Origin: FEN-1219 sp035644475
GTDB taxonomy: Bacteria > Pseudomonadota > Gammaproteobacteria > Steroidobacterales > Rariloculaceae
Length of the DNA stretch: 64,000 nt
Direction: 5' to 3'
NCBI GenBank assembly: GCA_035644475.1
Contig: DASQOL010000018.1
Location: 1 to 64,000 of the forward strand
Part shown: positions 35,561 through 43,875 of the stretch, one piece after another
How positions within the stretch are numbered: the stretch's first letter is position 1
Layout of the letters: the number at the start of each line of letters is the position of its first letter
Notes under the pieces: generated by a model
Told to the model about the DNA's origin: nothing
The model's input: the letters and a program-made list of their open reading frames with translations, nothing else
The model's database searches: none
Program-made: the position numbers and the translations under genes

Positions 35561-36517
35561 TCACGGAATTTCGCGGTGACCTTCGGCGAGCGCGTTCGGC
35601 ACCACGACGGGCCCGGCTCGCGCCTGCGACGCGCGATACTCTCGCCATAGAATAATGAGACCGGCCGCGATCACGAGCGGCGCGCCGATCCACACGGAGA
35701 CGTACGGCGTCTCGCCGAAGAAGAAGTAGCCGTAGAGCACGGCGAACAGCAGATTCGCGTAGTCGAGCGGCGCGATCATCGACGCCTCGGCGTAGCGATA
35801 CGACCACGTCATCAGCAGCTGGCCGAACACGCCAAGCACGCCGATCAGCACGATGAACGTCCATTGCTCGGCCGTCGGCATCGGCCAGCCGGCGACGGCC
35901 GTGAACGCCGCGACGATCATCGAGGTCATAGAGAAATAGAACGTGATCGTGATCGCGTGCTCGCCGCCGCTGCCGCTCATGCTGCGCAGGAACATCATCG
36001 CCACCGCCGAGAACACGGCCGCGCCGAGCGATAGCCCTACGCCGAGCGAGCCGCCGCCGAACGACAGATGCGGTCCCACCATGATCAGCACGCCGGCGAA
36101 GCCGACGCCAAGCGCCGTCCAGCGATAGGCGTGGATCCGCTCGCCGAGAAACAGCATCGCGAGCACGGTGAGGAACATCGGCGCAGTGAACGTGATCGCG
36201 GTGAAGTCGGCGAGCGGGATCAGCGTAAGCGCAGTGAACCAGCAGAACATGCTGGCCGTGCCCGACAGCGAGCGCAGCGCGTGCGACCTCAAGTTTGCCG
36301 TCTTGAGCAGATGCAGGCCCTCGACGCGCCACGCGATGAACGCGAGCACGACGAGCGAGATCAGGCCGCGCACGAACACGGTCTCGCCGCTGGGGATCGC
36401 CGCGCCGAGGTACTTGACGCACGCGGCCATGCTCGCGAGGAACAGCACGGACACGAGCTTGAGCAACGCGCCCCGAATCGGGTGCGCTTGGTGGGCATGC
36501 GACAAGGGAGGCACCAC
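35561..36517 (-). CDS. DMT-superfamily (EamA) transporter
   Basis: 318 residues, probably from GTG 36517 (GTG 36514 also possible). Ten hydrophobic segments arranged as two EamA repeats (about 15-150 and 165-300), the usual form of drug/metabolite exporters in the inner membrane. The first helix has FLASMAACVKYLGAAIPSGETVFVRG, with the conserved Arg after the second helix. No substrate can be assigned. The start lies 5 bases from a palindromic repeat element (36522-36587), so its promoter must overlap or lie beyond that element. Confidence 0.88.
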   Translation of the reverse strand: MVPPLSHAHQAHPIRGALLKLVSVLFLASMAACVKYLGAAIPSGETVFVRGLISLVVLAFIAWRVEGLHLLKTANLRSHALRSLSGTASMFCWFTALTLIPLADFTAITFTAPMFLTVLAMLFLGERIHAYRWTALGVGFAGVLIMVGPHLSFGGGSLGVGLSLGAAVFSAVAMMFLRSMSGSGGEHAITITFYFSMTSMIVAAFTAVAGWPMPTAEQWTFIVLIGVLGVFGQLLMTWSYRYAEASMIAPLDYANLLFAVLYGYFFFGETPYVSVWIGAPLVIAAGLIILWREYRASQARAGPVVVPNALAEGHREIP

Positions 36518-36521
36518 GCGG

Positions 36522-36587
36522 AAAATGGGGACATGTTACGTTTTCGGGGCGCGACTTTCCTCGAAAAACGTAACATGTCCCTGTTTT
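36522..36587. repeat. palindromic REP-like element
   Basis: Arms 36522-36546 and 36562-36587 are near-perfect inverted repeats sharing GGGACATGTTACGTTTT around a 15-bp centre. It lies between divergent genes, the DMT transporter and the sigma factor. The design is the same as the element at 62558-62646 (both have GGGACATG-N5-TTTT-type arms ending in CG). Confidence 0.85.
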
Positions 36588-36668
36588 CTTGGCGGACTCC
36601 TCCGGCTCGACCGTATTAAGCAAGTGGTAACGACAAACAAGGCGGTTCGGCGCGGCCGGATACGGTTG

Positions 36669-37214
36669 ATGCCTTCGCTACGCGATTCCTCCCCTCGCGG
36701 CACCGATCCGCACGCCGAGTTCGTTACCGGCTTGTTCGAGCGTTGCCGCCGCGCGCTGCTCAAGTATCTCGTCGATCTCTTGTCGCGGCGCGAGGACGCC
36801 GAGGACGTGGTGCAAGAGACCTACCTCCGACTCATGAACGCGAGAACGCTCGAGCGCTCCGACGCGCGCGCCCGCGCGTTCCTATTCAAGGTCGCGACCA
36901 ACCTCGCCTACGACCGCTTCCGCGAGCGCCGCGTACGCGGCGCGCAATCCGACGCCGAGCTCGGCGACCTCGCGAGCGACGCGCCGTCACCAGAGCGCAT
37001 CGTCGCGCTCGAGCAAGGCGTCGAGATCGTGAAGCGCACGCTGCTCGAGCTCACGCCGCGCTGCCGCCAGGTGTTCCTGTTGCGCACGTCCGCCGAGCTC
37101 GGCTACGACGAGATCGCGAAGCGCCTGGGCTTGAGCAAACGCACGGTGGAGCGCGAGATGCAGATCGCGCTCGAGATCTGCCAGGAACGCCTGCAACCGG
37201 AGCGCAACCGATGA
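36669..37214 (+). CDS. FecI-like ECF sigma factor
   Basis: 181 residues from ATG 36669. Region 2 spans about 25-90 (FVTGLFERCRRALLKYLVDLLSRREDAEDVVQETYLRLM). Region 4 spans 120-170 (LLELTPRCRQVFLLRTSAELGYDEIAKRLGLSKRTVEREM), a good helix-turn-helix. Overall it is closest to the iron-starvation FecI type. Its stop overlaps the anti-sigma start (ATGA at 37211), so the two are translationally coupled. Target genes are unknown, and no TonB receptor is nearby. Confidence 0.9.
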   Translation: MPSLRDSSPRGTDPHAEFVTGLFERCRRALLKYLVDLLSRREDAEDVVQETYLRLMNARTLERSDARARAFLFKVATNLAYDRFRERRVRGAQSDAELGDLASDAPSPERIVALEQGVEIVKRTLLELTPRCRQVFLLRTSAELGYDEIAKRLGLSKRTVEREMQIALEICQERLQPERNR

Positions 37215-38176
37215 GCCGCGAGCCGCAAACGTCGCCGACCGATCCGCGCTCCGCCGCCGAGTGGTTCGTGGCGCTCGACACTGCGAGCGCCGGCGACGAT
37301 TCGCGTGACCCGACCGGGGGCGACGACGCGCGGGCCGCGGCCTGGATGGACGAATCCGCCGACAACGACGCCGCGCTCGCGCGCTGCGCGGCCGCCGTCG
37401 CGATCGCGCGTGGGCTCGCCGACGATCCGCAGCTGCGCTGGGCGTACGACGAGGCCGCGGCCATCGCGAGCGGCGACGCACGAGCCCGCGGCGACGGCGC
37501 GCACCGCAGCGCGCGCCGCTGGCTCGCGTGGACCGGCGCCGGGGTCGCCGCGGCCGCGGTGGCCGCCGCGCTCGTCCTGTCGTTGCGCTCGCCACCGCCC
37601 ACGACGGCCGAGCGCCCCCCGGTCGTGTCGCACGCGGCCGAGATCGTCGCCCGCGCGGCCCCGGTCGCGCCCGTGGTCCTGCTGCCGGGCGGCGTGGCGG
37701 TGGACGCGAACTCGGTGGCCGTATTGCCGTTCGCATTCGCCGCCGACGACGACAGCGCGGACGCCGACGGCGGCGCCCTGCTCCAGAACGCGATCGTCGC
37801 GGACCTCGCCGCAGTGCCGGGAGTCTACGTGCGCGGTGGCGCGGTCGTCGCGCCCTACGCGCACACGGACTTGTCCGCAGCCGAGATCGGCGTGCTGCTC
37901 GGCACCCGCGGCATCGTGAGCGGCCAAGTCGAGTTGCACGCGGCCGGCGTGAGCGTCCACGCGCAGCTGACGGACGCCGCGACCAACGACGTCGTCTGGC
38001 GCGCCGACTACGACACGACGCTCGGCGAGCTGCGCTCCGTCAGCGCGGCGCTCGTCGACGGCATCGCCGCCACGCTCGTCGACCCGACACTGCGCCGCAG
38101 CGCGCTGCGCGCCGCGAGCTCGGCGCGCGGCGACAACACGCTCGCGTCCGTCGCGGAGCCCGCGTTCGACCGCTGA
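37211..38176 (+). CDS. FecR-like anti-sigma protein with TolB/FlgO-like C-terminal domain
   Basis: 321 residues. The N-terminus (AAEWFVALDTAS...AAAWMDESADNDAALARCA) matches the DUF4880 anti-sigma domain of FecR proteins. A membrane helix lies at about 97-118 (LAWTGAGVAAAAVAAALVLSL). The usual FecR periplasmic domain is missing. In its place, residues 165-285 resemble the TolB-like/FlgO-like domain found with adenylate cyclases and TPR proteins (SVAVLPFAF, GTRGIVSGQVELHAAGVSVHAQLTDAATNDVVWRADYD). Inference: a membrane anti-sigma whose periplasmic sensor differs from classical FecR. Coupled to the sigma gene before it and followed 42 bases later by the secretin-N-domain protein. Confidence 0.78.
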   Translation: MSREPQTSPTDPRSAAEWFVALDTASAGDDSRDPTGGDDARAAAWMDESADNDAALARCAAAVAIARGLADDPQLRWAYDEAAAIASGDARARGDGAHRSARRWLAWTGAGVAAAAVAAALVLSLRSPPPTTAERPPVVSHAAEIVARAAPVAPVVLLPGGVAVDANSVAVLPFAFAADDDSADADGGALLQNAIVADLAAVPGVYVRGGAVVAPYAHTDLSAAEIGVLLGTRGIVSGQVELHAAGVSVHAQLTDAATNDVVWRADYDTTLGELRSVSAALVDGIAATLVDPTLRRSALRAASSARGDNTLASVAEPAFDR

Positions 38177-38218
38177 GCATCCGTCTCGTCTCGATCGACC
38201 ATGCACAGGAGTCGTCTC

Positions 38219-38896
38219 ATGAAATCGCGAAGCTTCATTCACCTCGGCCTCGCTGCCTCGATCGCGCTGCTCGCAGCAACGCCGGCCGTTGCTCAAGTAC
38301 GGGCCGGTGGCGCGCCGCAGCAAATCCAGCAACAGGGGCAACCTCAGCAGCAGGCGCCGCAACAGGGGCAAGGCCAACAACCAGCGCCGCAAGTGGGGTT
38401 CGCGGTGCCCCCACCGAACTTGCCGCCGGCGGAGCCGCTACCGACGGTCGCGCTGTCTGACGTGCTCGCGCGTGTCGCGCGCAACTCCAACAAGGAATTC
38501 CTGATGGAGATCCGCACCCCGCAGCAGATCTTCCTCGGCGGAGCGCGGATCGAAGACGTGACCTATCCGCTGCTGCTATCGATCCTACGCGCCAACGGTC
38601 TCGCCGCCGCCACGATCGAAGGCCGCGTCAACATCGTGCGCGACAGCGACATCCGCGCCTACCCGCTGCCGATGGTGAACGCCGACGACCCGAAGATCCC
38701 AGCCGACGAATGGGTGCAGCGCATCATCACCACGAGCTCGATCGACACGGCGCAGCTCGTGCCGGTCCTGCGGCCGATGTTGCCCCAATCGGCGCACATG
38801 GCCGCGTCTCCGCCGCGATCGCTGATCGTGGTCGATCGCTACGCGAACGTGAAGCGCATCACCGAGACGGTCAAGGCCCTCGACCGAGCGCAGTAG
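38219..38896 (+). CDS. periplasmic secretin N0/N1-domain protein without a barrel
   Basis: 225 residues from ATG 38219, with AGGAG 8 bases upstream. Signal peptide to about residue 26 (LLAATPAVAQ-V), then a Gln/Pro-rich spacer (30-60). Residues 70-145 look like an STN/N0 domain (VALSDVLARVARNSNKEFLMEI...GLAAATIEGRVNIV). Residues 150-222 look like an N1 ring domain (IITTSSIDTAQLVPVLRPMLPQ...SLIVVDRYANVKRITETVKALD), as in GspD. The secretin barrel is absent. In FecI/FecR systems an STN domain on the receptor signals to FecR; here a free STN/N1 protein follows the sigma/anti-sigma pair. Inference: it is the signal input of that pair. Confidence 0.75.
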   Translation: MKSRSFIHLGLAASIALLAATPAVAQVRAGGAPQQIQQQGQPQQQAPQQGQGQQPAPQVGFAVPPPNLPPAEPLPTVALSDVLARVARNSNKEFLMEIRTPQQIFLGGARIEDVTYPLLLSILRANGLAAATIEGRVNIVRDSDIRAYPLPMVNADDPKIPADEWVQRIITTSSIDTAQLVPVLRPMLPQSAHMAASPPRSLIVVDRYANVKRITETVKALDRAQ

Positions 38897-39027
38897 CCGC
38901 AGGAGCTCGAAGCGGGTCCCGCGCCGCGCCCCAACTCTCGGACGTCTCCTCCCCAAGGACCGCTGACAGTGGCCGGCGCGGGATCCGCGCTCGGGGACGC
39001 CGCAGTGAACGGCCGCGTCGCCCCGGG

Positions 39028-39055
39028 TTGTACCCGCGTCCGAGCGTGCGATACT
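39028..39055 (+). promoter_or_regulatory. sigma-70-like promoter of the DUF2306 gene
   Basis: TTGTAC, 16 bases, GATACT. The start of transcription would fall near 39062, directly at the GTG start (39063). The block GTGCGATACTGCGCG recurs before the tannase gene at 39731. Confidence 0.45.
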
Positions 39056-39062
39056 GCGCGCC

Positions 39063-39698
39063 GTGAGTAGCGTGACCGTCCCCGCCGCTCGAGGCCACCG
39101 GCCCCTCGCCGCGCTGCTGATCGCCGCGATGCTCGCGGCGCTCACCTTCTGGGTGGCCGCCGCCCTGCCCTATCTCCGGTTCGACCCGGCGCAATTCGGC
39201 GACCTCTGGTCGCGGCGCTATCCGCTCCTCGTCCACATCGCGGGCGGCAGCGTGGCCCTGCTCATTGGACCGCTGCAGCTCTGGCTCGGCGCGACGCGCC
39301 GCCGCCTCGATTGGCATCGCACGCTCGGCACTCTCTACGTGGTCGGCGTGACCGTCGGCGTGCTCGGCGCGTTCTATCTCGCGCTGACGACGCCGGGCGG
39401 CTGGATCTACTCGTGGGGGCTCATCGGGCTCGGCGTCGCGTGGACCATCACGACCGCGATGGCCTACGTCGCGATCCGCCGCCGCGCGCTCGACCAGCAC
39501 CGCGAGTGGATGATTCGGAGCTACGTCGTGACGCTCGCGTTCGTGCTGTTTCGCGCGCTCGTCGTCGAGTTCGGCGCGCTCGGCGTCGGCACGCCGGGGG
39601 AGCAAGCGGCGCTCGCGGCGTGGTTCTGTTGGGCCGTACCGCTGCTGCTCACGGAGCCGGTGCTTCAGCTTCGCAAGCTCGGTGCGGTGACGGCCTGA
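39063..39698 (+). CDS. DUF2306-family membrane protein
   Basis: 211 residues from GTG 39063. Six or so hydrophobic segments with conserved His residues typical of DUF2306: YPLLVHIAGGSVALLIGPLQLW, DWHRTLGTLYVVGV and LDQHREWMIRSYVVTLAFVLFR. The His/Arg positions at helix ends resemble a heme- or quinone-binding four-helix core, but no reaction is known for the family. There is no ribosome site before the GTG, and the likely promoter places the transcript start at the start codon, so translation may be leaderless. Confidence 0.85.
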   Translation: MSSVTVPAARGHRPLAALLIAAMLAALTFWVAAALPYLRFDPAQFGDLWSRRYPLLVHIAGGSVALLIGPLQLWLGATRRRLDWHRTLGTLYVVGVTVGVLGAFYLALTTPGGWIYSWGLIGLGVAWTITTAMAYVAIRRRALDQHREWMIRSYVVTLAFVLFRALVVEFGALGVGTPGEQAALAAWFCWAVPLLLTEPVLQLRKLGAVTA

Positions 39699-39711
39699 GG
39701 AGCCGCCCACA

Positions 39712-39740
39712 TTAACAACGGCCCGTGGCGGTGCGATACT
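39712..39740 (+). promoter_or_regulatory. sigma-70-like promoter of the tannase-family gene
   Basis: TTAACA, 17 bases, GATACT, a good vegetative promoter. Predicted start near 39747, 25 bases before ATG 39772. It shares the GTGCGATACTGCGCG block with the DUF2306 promoter. Confidence 0.5.
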
Positions 39741-39771
39741 GCGCGCGCCACTCATCGCGCGGGGGAACACG

Positions 39772-41292
39772 ATGTCGAGCAGAACACTTGCGCTCGTGTG
39801 CTGCGCTGTCGTCGCAGCGTCGACGGCACGCGGCGAGGACATCTGCGCGGGCCTCGCAAGCCCGGGCGTCACGAGCGCCGGCGGCGCCGCCCCGTTCCGC
39901 GAAACCACCATCCTTTCGATCACCGCCGTGGCGGCCGATGCCGCACGAGGGGTGCCGGCCTTCTGTGAGGTGCGGGCCGCGATCACGCCGGCGGCGGGCT
40001 CGCACATCGGCGCGGTGTACCGGCTGCCCGAAAGCTGGAACGGCAAGCTGCTCGGCGTCGGCGGCGGCGGCTTCGCGGGCGACGTGACGCTGCAGGCCGC
40101 CACGGCGGGACTCGCGCGCGGTTACGCCGTCGTCCAAAACGACCTGGGGCACCCGAGCGCCGACGCGCTCGATCCGTCGTTCGCGCTCGACGCCTCCGGT
40201 GCGCGCAACGTCGAGGGCATCGTCGACTTCGGCCATCGCGCCACGCATCTCGCCACGGTGGTGGGCAAGGACGTGGCGGCCAAGCTCTACGGCCGGGCTC
40301 CGCGTTACGCCTATTTCCAGGGCTGCTCGACCGGCGGCCGCCAAGGCCTCGCGGAGGTTCAGCGCTATCCCGACGACTATGACGGTGTGATCGCGGGCGC
40401 GCCGGTCTACACCCCGCTCGTCTACTCGAACGCGATTCTGCGCGTTCAGGCCTTCCACTCGAAACCCGAAAGCAACCTGCTGCCCGCGCAAGTGCCGCTG
40501 ATCCAGAAGGCCGTGCTCGCCGCCTGTGACACGCTCGACGGCGTCGCCGACGGAATTCTCACCGATCCGCGCGCCTGCTCGTGGGATCCGGGCGAGCTCG
40601 AATGCAAGGCCGCGGCGTCGGCCGAGTGCCTCACCCACGCGCAGGTGGAAACCGTGCGGCGCGTGTATGCCGGCGTAAAAACCAAGGACGGCAAGTACGC
40701 CGCGATGCCGATCATGCGCGGCGGCGAGAGCGATTGGGTGGCGCGCATGGTCGGCACACCCGAGGCGCCGAACGGCGTGAACGCGCGACTCGGCGCGCCG
40801 TTCATGTCCTACATCGTCAAGGCCGATGCTCGGTATGACCTCTTCACGTTCGATCCGGAGCGCGATATGGCGGCGCTCGCCGGCGGCATCGCAGGAGCCG
40901 AGGTGCACCAGCAAAATCCCGCGATCGGGCGGTTCGTCGCGCGCGGCGGCAAGCTCCTGCTGTGGCACGGCTTCAACGACCCGGGACCGAGCCCTGTGTC
41001 GACGATCGAGTACTTCGAAGCCGTGCAGCGTGCGGTGCCCGCGGCGCGCGAATCCGTGCGGCTATTCCTCGCGCCGGGCGTGCTGCACTGCCGCGGCGGC
41101 GCCGGCCCCGATCGGTTCGACGCGTTGACGGCGCTCGAGAGCTGGGTGGAGCGCGGGACTGCGCCGGCTACTCTGCTCGCGACGAAGGCCGGGTCGACGC
41201 TGTCGCGGCCGCTGTGCCCGTATCCGCAGCTGCCGCGGTACAAAGGCACCGGCGATCCGGGCGACGCCGCCAATTTCGAGTGTGGATCGTGA
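39772..41292 (+). CDS. tannase/feruloyl-esterase-family secreted hydrolase
   Basis: 506 residues, signal peptide to about residue 21 (CCAVVAASTARG-ED). Alpha/beta-hydrolase of the tannase family: nucleophile motif YFQGCSTGGRQG, a CD/CS-type cysteine arrangement around it, Asp in LWHGFNDPGPSP and His in FLAPGVLHCRGG. The C183-type Cys before the nucleophile and the Cys after the catalytic His fit the conserved CS-D-HC disulfide of this family. It hydrolyses esters of phenolic acids with sugars or polysaccharides outside the cytoplasm. Starts behind a sigma-70-like promoter, unlike most of its neighbours. Confidence 0.9.
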   Translation: MSSRTLALVCCAVVAASTARGEDICAGLASPGVTSAGGAAPFRETTILSITAVAADAARGVPAFCEVRAAITPAAGSHIGAVYRLPESWNGKLLGVGGGGFAGDVTLQAATAGLARGYAVVQNDLGHPSADALDPSFALDASGARNVEGIVDFGHRATHLATVVGKDVAAKLYGRAPRYAYFQGCSTGGRQGLAEVQRYPDDYDGVIAGAPVYTPLVYSNAILRVQAFHSKPESNLLPAQVPLIQKAVLAACDTLDGVADGILTDPRACSWDPGELECKAAASAECLTHAQVETVRRVYAGVKTKDGKYAAMPIMRGGESDWVARMVGTPEAPNGVNARLGAPFMSYIVKADARYDLFTFDPERDMAALAGGIAGAEVHQQNPAIGRFVARGGKLLLWHGFNDPGPSPVSTIEYFEAVQRAVPAARESVRLFLAPGVLHCRGGAGPDRFDALTALESWVERGTAPATLLATKAGSTLSRPLCPYPQLPRYKGTGDPGDAANFECGS

Positions 41293-41409
41293 GGCCGCTC
41301 GGGCTCGAGCACGCGGCGCGCGCAGCAACGCGCTGAGTCGAATCCACTGTAATCTAATGTGCGCGCGGGGCCGGCCGCCGCCGCGCGTTGTTTGTGCTAC
41401 GGAGGTTGC

Positions 41410-43278
41410 ATGCGTTCCTTGGTTCCAGCTTCGGTTTCGTTGTCGCTCGCCGTCGCGCTGTTCGCGGCTGATGCCTCCGCGCAGTCGCCCAACGGCGAGG
41501 CGTTGTTCGCACAGCACTGCATGGCGTGCCATCAGAGCCCCGCGCCCGACCCCGAGATCCCGGGACGCGAGCACCTCGAGCAGCTGCAGCCGGACGTGAT
41601 CGTCGCGTCCCTCACCGACGGCCCGATGCGGATCCAGGGCATGCCGCTCACAGCGGCGGAGCGCGTCGCGATCGCGGAAGCCGTCACGGGCAAGCGAGTC
41701 GCGGCCGCCGTGGTGGCGACCGACGCCGGGCAGTGCACGAGCCGCGCGAGCGCCGCGTCGAGCCCCGAATGGAACGGTTGGAGCCCGGACGTCCGCAACA
41801 CACGCTTCCAGCGTGACGCCGGCGGTCTCACCGCGGCCAATGTTTCGCAGCTGAAGCTCAAGTGGGCGTTCGGCGTGCCGAACGTCACGCAGTCGCGCTC
41901 ACAGCCGGCGATCGTCGGCGGCAGGCTCTACATGGCGAGCGCGTCGGGCATGGTCTACGCGCTCGACCCGAAGACCGGCTGCACGTACTGGACGTACAAG
42001 GCTCAGTCGGGCGTGCGCACCGCGATCTCGGTGGGCCCCGTGGGACCGAAAGGCGCGCCGACCGGCAACGCGGTCTACTTCGCCGATGCGCAAGCGCGCG
42101 CCTACGCCGTCGACGCCGCCACCGGCAAGGAGATCTGGAACCGCAAGGTCGATGACCACCCGGCCGCGCGCGCAACCGGCGCGCCGACGCTCTACGACGG
42201 CCGGCTGTACGTGGTCCTGTCGGGCGTGTCGGAGGAATCGGCGGCCGCGATGCCGGACTACGAGTGCTGCAAGTTCCGCGGCAGCTTGACCGCGCTCGAC
42301 GCGACGACCGGCGCCGTGCTCTGGAAAACCTACACGGTCGACGAGCCGAAGCCGCGCGGCCTGAGCACGACCGGCAAGATGCTGTGGGGACCGGCCGGCG
42401 CGCCGATCTGGAGCGCGCCCACGATCGACGCGAAGCGCGGGCTGATCTACGCGGCCACGGGCAACGCATACGCCGATCCCCCGCCGCGCACGAGCGACGG
42501 GGTGGTCGCGTTCGATCTCGCCACCGGCAAGATCCGCTGGGTCAATCAGATCCTGCCCGACGTCTGGATCTTGGGGTGCGGCGGGCCGCCGCCCGGCATC
42601 GCCGCGCCGAACGCGCCCGCGTCCGGGGCGCCCGCCGCGCCGCCCGCGCACAATCCGAATTGTCCGCGCGACGTGGGCCCCGACTTCGACTTCTCCGCTT
42701 CGCCGGCGCTCGTCACGCTGTCGAGCGGCCGCGACTTGCTGGTCGTCACGCAAAAATCCGGAGTCGGGTTCGCGCTGAATCCGGACAAGCGCGGCAAGCT
42801 GGTGTGGGAATACCGCTGGGGCCGCGGCAGCCCCGTCGGCGGCGTATGGGGGCTGAGCACGGACGGCGATCGCGCATACTTCGGCGTGGCCGATCAACTC
42901 TCGCCGGCGCCCGGCGGCTTGCATGCCGTCAATCTCGCGACCGGCAAGCGCGCGTGGTACACGGCGCCGCCCGCTCCGGTCTGCGTCAAGGGCCCGGGAT
43001 GCAGCGCCGCGCAGTCGGCAGCGGTGACCTCGATCCCCGGCGCGGTGTTCGCGGGCTCGGCGGACGGCGCGGTGCGCGCGTACGACAGCAACACCGGTGC
43101 GATCGTCTGGACCTTCGACACGAATCGCGACTTCGACAGCGGGAACGGCGTCAAGGCGCATGGCGGCTCGATCGACGGCCCGGGGCCGGTCGTCGCGAAC
43201 GGCATGCTCTACGTCACGGCCGGCAACGCAGGCTTCGTCGGCACCGCCGGCAACGTGCTGCTCGCGTTCGGGCTCTGA
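41410..43278 (+). CDS. periplasmic cytochrome c / PQQ-propeller dehydrogenase (polyvinyl-alcohol-dehydrogenase-like)
   Basis: 622 residues from ATG 41410 with GGAGG 4 bases upstream. Signal peptide to about residue 25 (LFAADASA-QS). A short cytochrome c segment has the heme motif CMACH and a possible axial Met near GMPLTAAER. From about residue 110 there is an eight-bladed PQQ-type propeller with repeated tryptophan-docking blades (ALDPKTGCTYWTYKAQSGVRT, AVDAATGKEIWNRKV, ALDATTGAVLWKTYT, AYDSNTGAIVWTFD). An ECCKFRGS motif and a Pro/Ala-rich insertion lie in between. Length and order match polyvinyl alcohol dehydrogenases, but secondary-alcohol substrates in general are possible. Confidence 0.85.
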   Translation: MRSLVPASVSLSLAVALFAADASAQSPNGEALFAQHCMACHQSPAPDPEIPGREHLEQLQPDVIVASLTDGPMRIQGMPLTAAERVAIAEAVTGKRVAAAVVATDAGQCTSRASAASSPEWNGWSPDVRNTRFQRDAGGLTAANVSQLKLKWAFGVPNVTQSRSQPAIVGGRLYMASASGMVYALDPKTGCTYWTYKAQSGVRTAISVGPVGPKGAPTGNAVYFADAQARAYAVDAATGKEIWNRKVDDHPAARATGAPTLYDGRLYVVLSGVSEESAAAMPDYECCKFRGSLTALDATTGAVLWKTYTVDEPKPRGLSTTGKMLWGPAGAPIWSAPTIDAKRGLIYAATGNAYADPPPRTSDGVVAFDLATGKIRWVNQILPDVWILGCGGPPPGIAAPNAPASGAPAAPPAHNPNCPRDVGPDFDFSASPALVTLSSGRDLLVVTQKSGVGFALNPDKRGKLVWEYRWGRGSPVGGVWGLSTDGDRAYFGVADQLSPAPGGLHAVNLATGKRAWYTAPPAPVCVKGPGCSAAQSAAVTSIPGAVFAGSADGAVRAYDSNTGAIVWTFDTNRDFDSGNGVKAHGGSIDGPGPVVANGMLYVTAGNAGFVGTAGNVLLAFGL

Positions 43279-43364
43279 ACCCGACGCGGGCACGGATTCC
43301 AAATCTTTCGTCGCACGCTCCAAATCTTGGATCGTTCCGCGCCGCCCAAGGCCCTGGGCGCGAC

Positions 43365-43380
43365 CGGTACGGAGCTTGCA
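43365..43380 (+). promoter_or_regulatory. sigma-54 promoter of the DUF4168 gene
   Basis: CGGTACGGAGCTTGCA, two departures from consensus but with the -24 GG, -12 GC and TTGCA intact. Predicted +1 near 43391, 27 bases before ATG 43418. Confidence 0.6.
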
Positions 43381-43417
43381 TGCTCCCCGGTTTCGAGAAA
43401 CAACGAGGAGAAGGGAC

Positions 43418-43798
43418 ATGGAACGTCCAATCGTCACCGTCGTAGCCACCGCAGCGCTCGCTTTCGCCGTGGGCGCCCTTGCACAGCAGCCCACCGATCG
43501 CGGAGCGCCTCCGGGCCAAACGCAGCAGGGACCGCAGGTCTCCGACTCGGATCTGGAAAGATTCGCCGACATCTACGTGGACCTGGAGCGCACGGTCGAC
43601 AAGTTCCAGCCCCAGCTTGCAGCGGCGAAGACCGATCAAGAGGCTGATGAAGTGCACTCGCGCATGCAGAAGGAGAGCACAGCCACCGTCGCTCAACACG
43701 GCTGGACGCCCGAACGCTACCTGACGGTGGCCGACACCATCAACGCGGACCGCACTCTCGCGGAGAAAACGCTCAAGCTGATCGCTGACCGACGCTGA
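43418..43798 (+). CDS. DUF4168-family exported protein
   Basis: 126 residues from ATG 43418 behind GAGGAGAAGGG. Signal peptide to about residue 23 (VVATAALAFAVGALA-QQ), then a Gln/Pro-rich stretch and a helical DUF4168 domain (VSDSDLERFADIYVDLERTVDKF to ERYLTVADTINADRTLAEKTLKLI). The family is small, periplasmic or surface-associated, and of unknown function. It follows the PQQ-type gene by 139 bases and has its own sigma-54 site, so it is a separate unit linked to the EPS regulon. Confidence 0.85.
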   Translation: MERPIVTVVATAALAFAVGALAQQPTDRGAPPGQTQQGPQVSDSDLERFADIYVDLERTVDKFQPQLAAAKTDQEADEVHSRMQKESTATVAQHGWTPERYLTVADTINADRTLAEKTLKLIADRR

Positions 43799-43800
43799 GC

Positions 43801-43850
43801 GGGACTGTCCCTATACGGTGCCGTCTCAGACACCTTGGTGCCCTGCACCC
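43801..43850. repeat. possible remnant of a REP-like element
   Basis: GGGACTGTCCC (43801-43811) is a perfect palindrome, followed by GGTGCCGTCTCAGACACC. It lies between convergent genes and is similar in style to the GGGACATG elements at 36522 and 62558, but no long arms pair. Confidence 0.3.
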
Positions 43851-43875
43851 GTTTCGCGTCGCACCTGCCGAAACG

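Noticed and set aside
39727..39745. TGGCGGTGCGATACTGC as another sigma-54 site
   Set aside because: The GG-to-GC spacing is wrong and a good TTAACA/GATACT vegetative promoter overlaps it.
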